This document shows positions 20,470 to 30,590 of a stretch of 64,000 nt of DNA, piece by piece. Each line of letters starts with the position of its first letter. The stretch's first letter is position 1. The notes beneath the pieces were generated by a model, which was given only the letters and a program-made list of their open reading frames with translations, did not search any database and was not told the origin of the DNA. Both the position numbers and the translations under genes were made by a program. Location: positions 861,559 to 925,558 of the forward strand of contig RKQB01000001.1 of the NCBI GenBank assembly GCA_003797895.1, read 5' to 3'. The DNA comes from Cyclobacteriaceae bacterium YHN15. Lineage in GTDB: Bacteria > Bacteroidota > Bacteroidia > Cytophagales > Cyclobacteriaceae.

Positions 20470-20581
20470 ATTAAAAATAAAGGATTTTACTAATTGGGAT
20501 ATTGATTTGTTGCACAAAAAAAACACCTGCCCTTATAGTAGTTGTAGGCAAGTGCTTATTTATTCAATGGTTATACTAAAT

Positions 20582-20818
20582 TCATGAACCAGGTCCATTT
20601 TGAACCTTTTCCCCTCCCGGGATAATTTTGTTTAACACAAAATAAACTGGACAGAATCTGGTTGCTAAACTTAAAATCTGCAAGATGGCCACAGCTCCAG
20701 CAATATAAATAAATTGAATGTTGACAGTTAGGGCCAATGCTACACTGATTAGGTACAAGGTTCCAACAATGAAATCATGGATCCTTACTTTGGAAAGTGT
20801 TGGGTTGTTGTTAGTCAT
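20582..20818 (-). CDS. DUF2892-type small membrane protein
   Basis: This 78-residue protein has two hydrophobic helices (FIVGTLYLISVALAL, FIYIAGAVAILQIL) followed by the conserved FCPVY segment typical of DUF2892/YgaP-like membrane domains (RFCPVYFVLNK). The function of the domain alone is unknown; in YgaP it is fused to a rhodanese. The start region is tandemly duplicated: GTTGTTAGTCAT at the ATG and GTTGTTGGTCAT 16 bp upstream. It lies about 110 bp upstream of the Crp-type regulator start, on the same strand. Confidence 0.75.
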   Translation of the reverse strand: MTNNNPTLSKVRIHDFIVGTLYLISVALALTVNIQFIYIAGAVAILQILSLATRFCPVYFVLNKIIPGGEKVQNGPGS

Positions 20819-21048
20819 AATTGTTGTTGGTCATAAAGGGTTAGTAATAAGGTTTTTATAAATGTAAACATATTTTGATTGGAATTCTAATTTAATGTTC
20901 TTTCAAGAAAATGGCGACTTTTATTGGATAAAATCGATAATCATTCTGGAAAAATTATTAGTCTGGTATAAAAAATGTGTCATTTGACTCTTTAATGAAA
21001 TTAAGGTTAATTAGACAGATTCATTTTTTGTTCTTTTGTACTTGTTTT

Positions 21049-23510
21049 TTAGAATTCTTTCTCCCCAAATTCACTTTTTATGAATTTTGTCCGGTTTTTT
21101 GAACTGTTGATCGTGTAAGACAAATTCAAGATCAGCATATCCGCTTCATAAATGTAATTGGTGGTTGTAAAAAATTCTCCCGGTCGAAAAGTGGTGATCC
21201 TTTGTTCATTGGAATTCAACAATCCCATATCTATGTTTTGCCATAGGAAATTCAACAGAAGCCTTCCTTCCATAAAGGATTTCCTAATATTCAGGGATGG
21301 TTGGAAAAACCTAGAATCTTCTCCTTGCGCGGTGATCCTACTGGAGAGATAATTGAGGGTAAATTGTGTGCTTAAGGTTGGTGTAATGGATACTGTTGTG
21401 TTGAAATTGAAAGAATATACCCATGCATTTTGATCTACATGACGATTGTCAAATTCCCCTTGAATGGAATAATGGAAAACATTTCCCCCTAGATAGGCTT
21501 TCCATTTTGGGTTTAGGAAAAGTTCATTTCCCAGTTCCACACCAATTGATTCCCCATTTCCAACGTTTGAATAGATCCGATTCAAAATGGTATCGTTGAA
21601 CACGGTATTTACACGGTTGACCAGATTTGTTACCCGATTAAAGTAGGCTGTAAAATAGATACTATTGTCTTTCCAATTTTTGATCATTCCCCCTTCGATC
21701 TGGTTGATAAATTCAGGAAGCAAGTTGGGGTCTCCTTGTTCAAGGGTTTCGCTATGTTCTCTCTCAGGAAAGGGATTCATTTTAAAAGTGGTTTCCCTTT
21801 CTACCCGCTGACTGAAATTCAGATATAATTTCAGTTCTTCTTTTGCCTGATAGCTAAGGTTTGCGGTGAAAAAGGGACGGATATAATCATACTCATAGAG
21901 GGTGTCCAATGTTCCGGTTTTATCTTGAAGTCTAAAATCCCGGTTCATCACTTCCAATCGCAAACCTGCACTATAGCTCCATTTGTCAATAGTTTTATCC
22001 ACCTGAATGTACCCCGAATGGATCAGTCGATTTAAAGTTACCTCAGAGGAAAATTCCGGGACCAACTCAAATTCTCCTGTTTCGTTATTTTTCCGCTCAT
22101 AGTTAAAATCTCCAAAATGCTTTAAGTATCTGAACTGATAACCTACCTGAAGTTGTCCAATATCCAAAGGTTTGAATTTATAATCCAGATTCCAGCTGAT
22201 ACCGTTCAATGGATTGTCATTGGTATTGAACTCGTCCTGGAAAACAATGCTGAGGTCAGGATAACCCAGATTGCGATTGATAGTTGGTCCGCCAAGCATG
22301 GTATATTCATAAAGAAATGAGGACACTAACTTGGCATTGGATTTAAAACTCCGGGTATAATCCAAGCTTCCCAAAATAAAGTCTCCTCTTCGGTTTTGGG
22401 TATTGGCATTAAAGTATTGAAAAGATCCTTGGCGGAACCCATTGATCTGCCGATGATTGTCAAAATATAAAATATCCGCAGTCCTTACTCTATCCCTTAC
22501 TCCCGCATAAAAACCAAAATTCAGGTTGTTTTTTCATTGGGACTGTAGCCGACCGTAAACCTGCCGGAATAATTTATTTCATCAATGCTTCTCTCTCCAT
22601 TTGAAGGAAAATGGGTTGAGGTATCTCCTCTGAAGGTAATGACGTTTCCGTCCCTTCTGCCCGATTGATCATTTCTTTGATAACCGGCCCCCAATGAAAT
22701 GTTCCATTTTCCTTTGACATAATTCAAATTGAAGTCACTTCCATAGCGTTTTTGGGGTTGGGCATTATCATAGTTTTGGATGGATGGTAGCCCATAGCGT
22801 CCATTTACCTGAAGGTACATTCCATCGGTAATTCCCTGCACTGTCGTGATATTGATGATTCCTGCTTTTCCTTCTGAATCATATTGGGCAGTTGGGGAAG
22901 AAATCCATTCTATTTTTTCGATAGCGTTGGCCGGAAGTTGGGCAAGCATCATCGCCGGATCCCCTTGGAGGGGTCGACCATTGATCATGATCATAAAACC
23001 TACATTACCCCGAATAGCCAGCTGACCTTCTGCATTCATGCTGACTCCGGGAAGGTTTCGGAGAATATCGGTGGCGGTGCCGCCTATGGCTGATTCAAAG
23101 TTATCGGCAGAAAAACTTTTTTTTTCGGTTCTGAACTCAGTCAAAATCCGCTGTCCTTCAACATCTACAGAGTTGAGACTTTGAAGGTCAGAAGTCAAAA
23201 AGATAACTCCCAGATCTTTTTTTTCATTTTCTGATAATTGTATACCTCCAATCAATTCAGATTTGTATCCCAAAAAACTGACTTTGACATAAAATGAACC
23301 TTCAGGCAAATCTCCTACACTGAAGTTGCCATTTATGTCTGAAATATTACCTCCAACCAAAGAGCTATCCAAACTGGAATAGACTGCAATAGAAGTATAT
23401 TCAATAGCTTCTTTTTTGATATCATCCTTTACAGTTCCTTTAAGAATACTTTGAGCCAGTAAGGAACCGGTGATTAGTAACAGTCCTAAAAAAAGGAGAA
23501 GATTTTTCAT
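21049..23510 (-). pseudogene. TonB-dependent receptor (OMP_b-brl_3 type) with one frameshift
   Basis: Two frames form one receptor of about 820 residues. The N-terminal piece (23510 to 22521) has a signal peptide (MKNLLLFLGLLLITGSLLAQ), a carboxypeptidase-like regulatory domain and a plug (GTATDILRNLPGVSMNAEG). It ends prematurely after GYSPNEKTT. If one extra A is restored in the A6 run (T6 on the plus strand at 22529-22534), the reading continues as NEKNNLNFGFYAGVRDRV directly into the second piece, a complete outer-membrane barrel ending at 21049. Either the gene is freshly inactivated or a homopolymer was miscalled. Intact, it would be an outer-membrane importer of the family with a C-terminal PF14905 barrel. 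Confidence 0.85.
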
Positions 23511-23767
23511 GAGCTTTAAAAGTAAGGGAATTGAGGACAAATATGACTCGGAATTTTACCAAAGGGAGATAAACAAAAAAGAGGGTGAAAAAACAGCCTA
23601 ATTTCTTTAGTGGTTTTCTTTATATTACCTATTTGGACCCATTTGATGATCAATTGAAGGTTTTCTTAGTCGAGGAATTCACCGAGCATTAAAAATCAGG
23701 AAGAATCATAAACATTGCTGTTATTTGCAAAGCATATAATTTCTGCTATTGGTAATATTAAAAGCAC

Positions 23768-24271
23768 ATGAAAAAATATATAAGTATCCACCTGCTCATG
23801 GTTTTGGTAATAATTTCCTGCAATAGAATAGATCCTGATCAAAAAAAAATTGAAGATAAGGTCCACAACCTTTACGCCATGAAAGAAAGTATCTATGAAG
23901 TGGCCGTGGATACAAGCCTGTTTTCCAGGAATCTTTTTGAGGAGCTCAATAATTTGAAAAGGGTCCGAAAAATGGATGAAGAAAGAATCAGGAAAAGTGA
24001 ACATCCTACGGATAAACCCATCATGATTGAAGGGAGTATTTTTTCAAGTCTTATAGATGGCTACAGCGAGTATTCCATTAAAGAAATTTCCATTAAAGAT
24101 TTCTATGCTGAAGTTATGGTGGAATTTATATATCCTTCTGATCCTGTAGAAAAGTGGCAGGACAAAGTTATTTTGGTAAATGAAAAAGGATGGAAAATAG
24201 ATGATGTCATTTTTTCTTTGGAAATGACCAAGGACAAAAATCTAAAAGAAAGAATTAAATCAGTGAATTAG
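23768..24271 (+). CDS. Putative lipoprotein, DUF3828-like
   Basis: This 167-residue protein has a lipoprotein signal (MKKYISIHLLMVLVIISC) and a charged mature part. The end (VEKWQDKVILVNEKGWKIDDV) resembles the C-terminal strand pair of DUF3828/NTF2-like periplasmic domains; that match is tentative. It stands alone, divergent from the frameshifted TonB receptor. The function is unknown. Confidence 0.6.
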   Translation: MKKYISIHLLMVLVIISCNRIDPDQKKIEDKVHNLYAMKESIYEVAVDTSLFSRNLFEELNNLKRVRKMDEERIRKSEHPTDKPIMIEGSIFSSLIDGYSEYSIKEISIKDFYAEVMVEFIYPSDPVEKWQDKVILVNEKGWKIDDVIFSLEMTKDKNLKERIKSVN

Positions 24272-24306
24272 AAAAAGGTTTCAGCTGATTGTGGAAAATG
24301 ATAAGT

Positions 24307-24587
24307 TTACCAAATTGATCGATCTGAAATAAAGGGCCGTATATACTTTCCTTTTTCTTCCGAGGAATTGATGGGATATCCAAGTTCGCTAGGAGATGGT
24401 CCTATCCAATACGTCTTTTTCCCTTCCAAAGTGATTTTGTTTTTTCTTAAATCAAACCTAATCTTACCTCTGCCTGGTCCTCAGCAAATAGGGATGATAT
24501 CGTTTCAGGAATTAAGAAAGAAACAGTCGAAACCAGTGTTTTTTTTAAAAATTGTCTTCTTGGATATTTTGCATTATTGATCTTCAT
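24307..24587 (-). pseudogene. Tat-leader fragment of a Gfo/Idh/MocA-type oxidoreductase
   Basis: ATG 24585-24587 opens a 46-codon frame with a twin-arginine leader (YPRRQFLKKTLVSTVSFLIP) followed by AEDQAEVRLGLI and then a stop at 24447. EVRLGLI is the usual first strand of a Rossmann domain directly after a Tat leader in Gfo/Idh/MocA proteins. In another frame the DNA continues as RFDLRKNKITLEGKKTYWIG and on to a stop at 24307. The glycine motif and the whole catalytic body are missing. This is a deleted remnant, not a small gene. Confidence 0.55.
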
Positions 24588-24637
24588 ATTTATTTTTTTG
24601 CAGTGATCTTACAGTTAGCTTAAACCCAAATTTGACC

Positions 24638-24736
24638 TCAATAGAATTCTTCGACCCAATTTTTTCTTATTGTAACAATTCCGGCACCAACAGCTACCAT
24701 ATCGAATAGCTTTAAAAGTTTTCTTCTGGATATCAT
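24638..24736 (-). pseudogene. Second truncated Tat leader
   Basis: ATG 24734-24736 starts a 32-codon frame, MISRRKLLKLFDMVAVGAGI..., ending VEEFY-stop at 24638. It has the SRRKLLK twin-arginine pattern and a hydrophobic, Gly/Ala-containing stretch, but no body. It lies 50 bp upstream of the other truncated leader and 31 bp downstream of the metallophosphoesterase stop. It looks like the surviving 5' end of a second exported enzyme gene. Confidence 0.45.
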
Positions 24737-24767
24737 CTCTGGAGTTGAGTTTATTTTGCTGGGAAAA

Positions 24768-25841
24768 TTAATCTAAGTCAAAAATAAAGGACTGATAGGC
24801 CTCGGTTCCCCAAGCAAGATGCCTTGTACTTGGAGAGATGGCAAATAAGGATGAAAAAGTTCGGACTGTAACCCGGTTTCCCTGAAATTCCAACATCCTC
24901 AACCAGCCATCTCCGCCGTTACCATGCCATCCACCGCCCAAGGCTTGCGCATTGAAAGTCATCTGATGAACTTTTTTGCCTCCTGCGTTGGTGTCTGTTC
25001 TGAATCCGACATGGCCACTTTTTTGATCCGGAACTCCGATATGTCCTGAAAAAACCATTTGAATATTTCTGGAGGGCTTTACCAATTTTTCCCAAATAGC
25101 TTTGCCATAGTTTCTATCTGTTATGGGATAATTCTCTGTTTCGATATGATTACTGTTGCTATCAAGATAGGAATGTGCCAGTAATATCACGGTATGATCC
25201 CTATATTTTTCCTGATTGACCATTCGAATGGCCCATTGCAAACTTGACTCTCTAGGTGCAAATTCCAGTACAAGAATCAAGAACTTTCTTTCATCGGGTG
25301 CAATAAATTCATACAAAGCATTTGTTAGGCTGGGCATGCCATCGTCGCCAAGGGCAACTTCCCGTATCATCCTTTTATTATGGTGATTTTTTTCAATGGG
25401 AAAATATTTGTTATAAAAAGTCTGGCGGTTTTCAATATTGGCAATGCCAAAATCATGATTTCCCGTCGTGGCGATTACCGGTACTTTTGTGTCCAAAGTA
25501 GATAATGAACGGGAAATGGCCTCCCATTGCTGCGTTCCCGTCTGATTCCCCACTATTCCATCAGGGTTTACCAGCCCATTATGCTCCACCAAATCTCCGA
25601 CATGTAAAACCAACTTGATATTCAAGGGTGTAATATGCTCATCAACCCAATTTACCATTAAGTCCACAATAGGTTGGTTTCTCTTGAACTTCACATAAGT
25701 CTGGGTGTCCGGAAACAAGACTAAAGTCCAAGCGTCTTTATTTTCTAGGCTTGGTGCTACATAGGTTTTATCTTGGGCTGAAACGGAAAATCCCAGCAAT
25801 AGGAATGACAGGCATAAGCTTAATATTATCCTGTTTTTCAT
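24768..25841 (-). CDS. Secreted calcineurin-like metallophosphoesterase
   Basis: The protein has 357 residues from ATG 25839-25841, which directly precedes the signal peptide (MKNRIILSLCLSFLLLGFSV). Metal-binding motifs of the family are in order: FPDTQTYV (variant of D-x-H), GDLVEHN, GNHDFG, a later AHSYLD and GHIGVPD. Length and layout match Bacteroidota exported phosphoesterases of unknown substrate. The first motif has Thr-Gln where many members have His, as in other 'DTQ' subfamily members. It is divergent from the Gfo/Idh gene at 26056, and decayed Tat genes follow it. Confidence 0.85.
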   Translation of the reverse strand: MKNRIILSLCLSFLLLGFSVSAQDKTYVAPSLENKDAWTLVLFPDTQTYVKFKRNQPIVDLMVNWVDEHITPLNIKLVLHVGDLVEHNGLVNPDGIVGNQTGTQQWEAISRSLSTLDTKVPVIATTGNHDFGIANIENRQTFYNKYFPIEKNHHNKRMIREVALGDDGMPSLTNALYEFIAPDERKFLILVLEFAPRESSLQWAIRMVNQEKYRDHTVILLAHSYLDSNSNHIETENYPITDRNYGKAIWEKLVKPSRNIQMVFSGHIGVPDQKSGHVGFRTDTNAGGKKVHQMTFNAQALGGGWHGNGGDGWLRMLEFQGNRVTVRTFSSLFAISPSTRHLAWGTEAYQSFIFDLD

Positions 25842-26055
25842 AAGGAGTATTGTTTTGTTTTCCATTGATCCGGTGTTGATAGGTTATGCAAACCTTTCCG
25901 TTGATTTTTCTGGCTTTTTTTAAAAGTCCTGGATTATCGAGGTAATTTAAGAGAATAATTTGAAAAGTAGGTTTCGGGAAGATTAACAATAGCTTCAGAT
26001 AGAAGAATTTAAAAAAACCTAAAATCCTTATAGCAAAACCTAAAATAACAACGCC

Positions 26056-27480
26056 ATGTCCACCAATCGTAGAGACTTTCTAAAAACTGGAGCCACCGCA
26101 GCATTGGGGCTATCCGGATTCAATTTAATTTCACCCAATGTCCTGGGCAAATCCATGGGCCATGTTGCCCCATCTGATAAAGTCAACCTGGCCTGTGTAG
26201 GAATCGGCAACCGGGGAAAAGAAATCATCAAGGCACTTAATAATACCGCCCTCTGTAATATTGTGGCCCTTTGTGATGTCGATATGGGGGCAGAGCAGAC
26301 TTTGGAAGTTATGAATATGTTTCCTAACGCGAAAAGGTATCAGGACTTCCGGAAAATGTTTGATGATATGGGTGGAGAATTTGATGCGGTAAGCATTGCT
26401 ACACCGGACTTTTCCCACTTTCCTGTGACCATGATGGCATTGGCAGAAGGTAAGCATGTATACGTGGAAAAACCCATGGCCCGTACATTTCAGGAAGTGG
26501 ATCTGATGATCGCCGCTGCGAGGAAACACCCAAAACTTGCCACCCAAATGGGCAACCAAGGACATTCAGAGGCCAACTATTTTCAATTTAAAACCTGGAA
26601 AGAAGCTGGCATAATCAAGGATGTCACGGCCATTACGGCACACATGAACAGCAGACGTCGCTGGCATGGATGGGACCCCAATATTTCCCGTTATCCTGCA
26701 AGCCAACCTGTTCCTTCCACTATGGATTGGGATGTTTGGTTGAGTCAGGCACAGCCGCATGAATACCACAAAGACTTTCATAATGGACAATGGCGCTGCT
26801 GGTATGATTTCGGCATGGGGGCCTTGGGTGACTGGGGGGCACATATTATTGACACTGCCCATGAATTTTTGGATCTTGGCTTGCCTTATGAAGTCAATCC
26901 CGTGAAATTGAGCGGTCATAATGCCTTCTTTTTCCCCATGTCCACCACACTGGAATTTAAATTCCCCGAACGTGGATCAATGCCTCCGCTAAATATCACC
27001 TGGTATGATGGCATGGATAATATCCCTGCTGTGCCAGAAGGTTATGGTGTCTCCGAACTTGACCCCAACATCCCTCCACCAAGCACGGGTCAGATTCAAC
27101 CTGCCACACTCAATCCGGGAAAAATCATTTATAGCAAGGATTTGACCTTCAAAGGCGGGTCACATGGAAGCACGCTGTCCATTATTCCCGAGGAGAAAGC
27201 CAAGGAATGGGAGTCCAAACTTCCTGAAGTGCCCCAAAGCCCTTCCAACCATTTTGCCAATTTCCTCAAAGCCTGCAAAGGTGAGGAAAAGACAAGGTCT
27301 CCATTCGAAATAGCAGGACCGCTGAGTCAAGTATTCTGCCTGGGAGTAATGGCCCAACAAATGGGGGTAAAACTGGAATTTGACAGGAAAACAAGACAGA
27401 TTATCAACAACCCGCTTGCCAATCAGGTCTTGGCCGGCATGCCGCCGAGGAAAGGTTGGGAGGAGTTTTATCGGGTGTAA
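26056..27480 (+). CDS. Tat-exported Gfo/Idh/MocA-family oxidoreductase
   Basis: This 474-residue protein has a twin-arginine signal (NRRDFLKTGATAALGLSG). The NAD(P)-binding domain starts with VNLACVGIGNRGKEI and contains the catalytic-Lys motif YVEKPMARTF. The C-terminal substrate domain includes QWRCWYDFGMGALGDWGAH, a signature of the large periplasmic branch of this family. Such proteins act on sugars or inositols and typically carry their cofactor across the membrane by Tat. The substrate is unknown. It is a single gene, divergent from the metallophosphoesterase. Confidence 0.9.
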   Translation: MSTNRRDFLKTGATAALGLSGFNLISPNVLGKSMGHVAPSDKVNLACVGIGNRGKEIIKALNNTALCNIVALCDVDMGAEQTLEVMNMFPNAKRYQDFRKMFDDMGGEFDAVSIATPDFSHFPVTMMALAEGKHVYVEKPMARTFQEVDLMIAAARKHPKLATQMGNQGHSEANYFQFKTWKEAGIIKDVTAITAHMNSRRRWHGWDPNISRYPASQPVPSTMDWDVWLSQAQPHEYHKDFHNGQWRCWYDFGMGALGDWGAHIIDTAHEFLDLGLPYEVNPVKLSGHNAFFFPMSTTLEFKFPERGSMPPLNITWYDGMDNIPAVPEGYGVSELDPNIPPPSTGQIQPATLNPGKIIYSKDLTFKGGSHGSTLSIIPEEKAKEWESKLPEVPQSPSNHFANFLKACKGEEKTRSPFEIAGPLSQVFCLGVMAQQMGVKLEFDRKTRQIINNPLANQVLAGMPPRKGWEEFYRV

Positions 27481-27663
27481 CCCAATATTTAATTTTAAAG
27501 ATAGTTTGGCATTTATCAATCAATGATATTATCCAAAAAAGATATTTTTGGGTATAGATTTAGTCTCCTTTCACCCGCACCAATGCTTTGTTGTACAGAT
27601 TTTCTTAATCAAAAGAAAACAGTTTCTTAATATTGCCTTGATCAAAATTTCCCAATATTGGGA

Positions 27664-29301
27664 ATGAATCACGTTTCTATCATTTTAGGGCTTTTTTATG
27701 TCTTTTTGGTTGATTTTGTGGAAGTTAATCTGGCCAAGCAAAACCAGAAGACTGTATTGGAGGCTGCGGAGTTTATGATGGAGTCTAACCCGGATTCCAG
27801 CTATTTTTATTTGAAATTGGCACGTGACAATGCACAACAGGCAGGGAATGAAAAGGAAATAGGCTTGGCCTATCATGGCCTGGGTAAGCTGCTTTACCAT
27901 AAAGGAATCTATTCACAGTCCTTAGAGAATCTATTACTGGCAGAGGAAATTTTTGAGAAATTAAAGTATGACAGTGCAACGGTGCTGAACAGAAATTTTC
28001 TGGGGAAACTTTTTTATAAGACCAAGGGAATCCAGGAGGCTATCCAAATGCACGAAGATGCTCTTCTTCTTGCCCAAAAAACCAAAGATAAATTTGGAGA
28101 AGCCTACTCCTTATCCATGCTGGGGGGGATGTATGAAAAATCCGGAGATTATCCAAAGGCTTTACAATATCAATGGAATGCAAAATCCTTGCTCCAATTT
28201 CTGGATGACAGGTATCTTTTGCCTGAAATATTTGAAAATATTGGGAGTATTTATGAGGACCTTCAGGATCTGGATTCTGCTTATTTTTATTTCAACAAGG
28301 CCTATGATGTAAGTGTGTATCTAGGTGATAATATCAACTTGATTTCTAAGCTGAATAATCTCGGCGATGTCAAAAGAAAGAAACATCAAAAAGAAGAAGC
28401 CCTTTCTTACTATTTTGAAGCTTTAAAACTAAGCAGGGAATTGCAAGAGGCCTATCAGGAAAGCAGTGCACTCAGGGATATTGCAAAGACCTACGCTGAT
28501 TTTGAAGATTTCCGACTTGCTTATTCTTATTTGGACAGTGGCAGAATGGTTTATCAAATGATTTTTTCCAATGAAACAGCTACCCAGCAAGTTTTGATCG
28601 ATGATCTGTTTATGCTCAAAGTCAAAGAGCAGCAGATTATGGAATTGGAAAATGAAAAGGCATACAATCTAAAAATCAGATGGTACCTGATAATTTTACT
28701 CCTGCTTTTGATTGGATTGATATTGGTAGTCTATAGCAGACAACGATTGAAAGTTATCACTGAAAAGAAAATGGGGGAGCAACAAAAACAGCTATTTGAA
28801 GCCAGCAAAAAGTTAATGGAAGCTGAGTTGGCCCAAAGGAAGTTGGAAGAAGAAAAACTTTCCAAAGAATTGGAATCCAATGCAAAGGCCCTTTCGGTGG
28901 AAACGCTTCATGTCATTGAAAAAAACAAAATACTCACCGATATAAGGGAAAGGCTTAAAAACTCTCTTGATGATGATGTGAAGGTGCAGAAAAAGAAAAT
29001 AAAAAACCTGCTTAAGCTGATCGAACACAATTTTGTTCAGGATACGGATTGGGAGGATTTTAAAGTTTCCTTTGAAAAAGTGCATGAAGATTTTTTTAAG
29101 AAACTACATGGTTTTAGTCAGGAACTTTCACCAGCAGACCTCAAATTGGCCTCCCTCATGAAAATGAATCTTGGTTCAAAAGACATTGCTTCTATACTGG
29201 AAATTTCGCCAGAAAGCTTGCGTGTATCACGATATAGATTGCGGAAGAAAATGAAACTGGAAAAGGGAGAAAGTCTGCAACAGTTTATACTTAGTTTATA
29301 G
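27664..29301 (+). CDS. Membrane-anchored TPR regulator with C-terminal LuxR-like HTH
   Basis: The protein has 545 residues from ATG 27664, two codons after an in-frame TTG. Residues 1-25 are a signal or anchor. About 290 residues of tetratricopeptide repeats follow (GLAYHGLGKLLYHKGIYSQS, GEAYSLSMLGGMYEKSGDYP). Then come one membrane helix (WYLIILLLLLIGLILVVYS), a long coiled-coil and a helix-turn-helix (LKLASLMKMNLGSKDIASIL, SPESLRVSRYRLRKKM). The layout puts TPRs in the periplasm and DNA-binding in the cytoplasm. It lies 190 bp upstream of the phytase/TonB-receptor genes on the same strand and is the obvious candidate to control them. It has no kinase or receiver domain. Confidence 0.85.
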   Translation: MNHVSIILGLFYVFLVDFVEVNLAKQNQKTVLEAAEFMMESNPDSSYFYLKLARDNAQQAGNEKEIGLAYHGLGKLLYHKGIYSQSLENLLLAEEIFEKLKYDSATVLNRNFLGKLFYKTKGIQEAIQMHEDALLLAQKTKDKFGEAYSLSMLGGMYEKSGDYPKALQYQWNAKSLLQFLDDRYLLPEIFENIGSIYEDLQDLDSAYFYFNKAYDVSVYLGDNINLISKLNNLGDVKRKKHQKEEALSYYFEALKLSRELQEAYQESSALRDIAKTYADFEDFRLAYSYLDSGRMVYQMIFSNETATQQVLIDDLFMLKVKEQQIMELENEKAYNLKIRWYLIILLLLLIGLILVVYSRQRLKVITEKKMGEQQKQLFEASKKLMEAELAQRKLEEEKLSKELESNAKALSVETLHVIEKNKILTDIRERLKNSLDDDVKVQKKKIKNLLKLIEHNFVQDTDWEDFKVSFEKVHEDFFKKLHGFSQELSPADLKLASLMKMNLGSKDIASILEISPESLRVSRYRLRKKMKLEKGESLQQFILSL

Positions 29302-29462
29302 ATTACTATTTTTTAACATTATTTTAATATTATATAAATTATTGAAAATCATTAATTTATATACAATTTTTCTATTTTTTGTAAGCATTTTGTTAACGTT
29401 TTTTTCAGGCTTGTTTACTTCAATGGTAACACTAAATTTCCATCTCTGCTCATGCCCCTCAC

Positions 29463-29470
29463 TACTTTTG
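29463..29470 (+). promoter_or_regulatory. Candidate -7 promoter element of the phytase operon
   Basis: TACTTTTG matches the Bacteroidota TAnnTTTG element and sits 23 bp before the phytase ATG. No clear TTG was found near -33, so a regulator may be needed for activity. Confidence 0.45.
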
Positions 29471-29492
29471 TGTAGTGTAAAAATGAAAAATT

Positions 29493-30584
29493 ATGAGATT
29501 GAAATTTTACGGATTAAGCTTATTGGTTGCATTAGGTATATATGGATGTAGTCAACAAAAGCAAGAGGTATCTGTGCTGGAAGAAGTTATTTTAAAGCCT
29601 CTCCACATCACAGATTCAGTAGTACATGATACAGATGACCCTGCTATTTGGTTCAATGAAGTTGATCCTGAGCAAAGTCTTATTATCGGAACAGATAAAG
29701 ATCAGGATGGAGCCCTTTTTGTATTTGACTTAAAGGGGAAAATCATTGATTCCCTTACAAGAAGAGACATCAAAAGGCCAAACAATGTCGATGTAGGATA
29801 CGGGTTGGACCTCGGATCCAAGAAAGTGGATTTTGCCGTAACCGGTGAAAGGATGACTTCCAGACTCCGCTTTTTTCTGCTTCCCGAAATGAAGGAATTC
29901 CCTGAGGGTGGTATTGAAGTTTATGAGGGCGAAACGGATGAAATGTACAGAGACCTTATGGGAGTGGCAGTTTATCATGACCGTGATAATAATAAACACT
30001 ATGTGATTGCCGGAAGAAAGGATGGTCCCACAGACGGCACCTATTTATGGCAATATCTAATAAAGGGGTCAGAAGAGGGCATAGAATTGGAGTTGGTGCG
30101 AAAGTTTGGAAATTATAGTGGGCATAAGGAAATCGAAGCCATCGCGGTGGACAATGAATTGGGTTTTATTTACTATTCTGATGAAGGGGTTGGGGTCAGG
30201 AAATACTACGCGGACCCTTCAAAGGGTAATGAAGAACTGGCACTTTTTGCGACTTCCGGTTTTACGCAGGACCATGAAGGGATTTCCATATATAAAACAG
30301 GAGAAGGAAGAGGGTATATCTTGGTTTCTGATCAGGAGGTCAATAAGTTTCATATTTTTCCCAGAGAAGGGAGCCCTGAAGATCCCCATCAGCATAAATC
30401 CCTTGCCATTTTAAATCTTTCCACAATTTCCAGTGACGGCTCTGAGTCCTCCAATAGGGCATTTGGGTCAATTTTTCCCAAAGGATTCTTTGTGGCCATG
30501 TCTGATGATAAGACTTTTCAAATTTACCGATGGGAAGATTTGGAAGCAGAAATCCTAAAACAAAAAAACAAGACAACAAACTAA
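29493..30584 (+). CDS. 3-phytase, beta-propeller type, lipoprotein
   Basis: This 363-residue enzyme has a lipoprotein signal (LLVALGIYGC). The beta-propeller phytase signature is clear: DTDDPAIWFNEVDPEQSLII with GTDKDQDGALFVFDLKGK, then RPNNVDVGYG, and blades with conserved Asp/Glu calcium ligands (GHKEIEAIAVDNELGF, YYSDEGVGVRKYY). Family members remove phosphate from phytate using calcium. The lipid anchor places it in the outer or inner membrane. It is followed after only 6 bp by the TonB receptor gene, so the two form one operon. Length matches the family. Confidence 0.93.
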   Translation: MRLKFYGLSLLVALGIYGCSQQKQEVSVLEEVILKPLHITDSVVHDTDDPAIWFNEVDPEQSLIIGTDKDQDGALFVFDLKGKIIDSLTRRDIKRPNNVDVGYGLDLGSKKVDFAVTGERMTSRLRFFLLPEMKEFPEGGIEVYEGETDEMYRDLMGVAVYHDRDNNKHYVIAGRKDGPTDGTYLWQYLIKGSEEGIELELVRKFGNYSGHKEIEAIAVDNELGFIYYSDEGVGVRKYYADPSKGNEELALFATSGFTQDHEGISIYKTGEGRGYILVSDQEVNKFHIFPREGSPEDPHQHKSLAILNLSTISSDGSESSNRAFGSIFPKGFFVAMSDDKTFQIYRWEDLEAEILKQKNKTTN

Positions 30585-30590
30585 TCTAAT

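Noticed and set aside
24368..24580. A 70-codon plus-strand frame
   Set aside because: It lies antisense to two Tat-leader remnants, has no protein character and no promoter; the minus-strand reading explains the sequence better.
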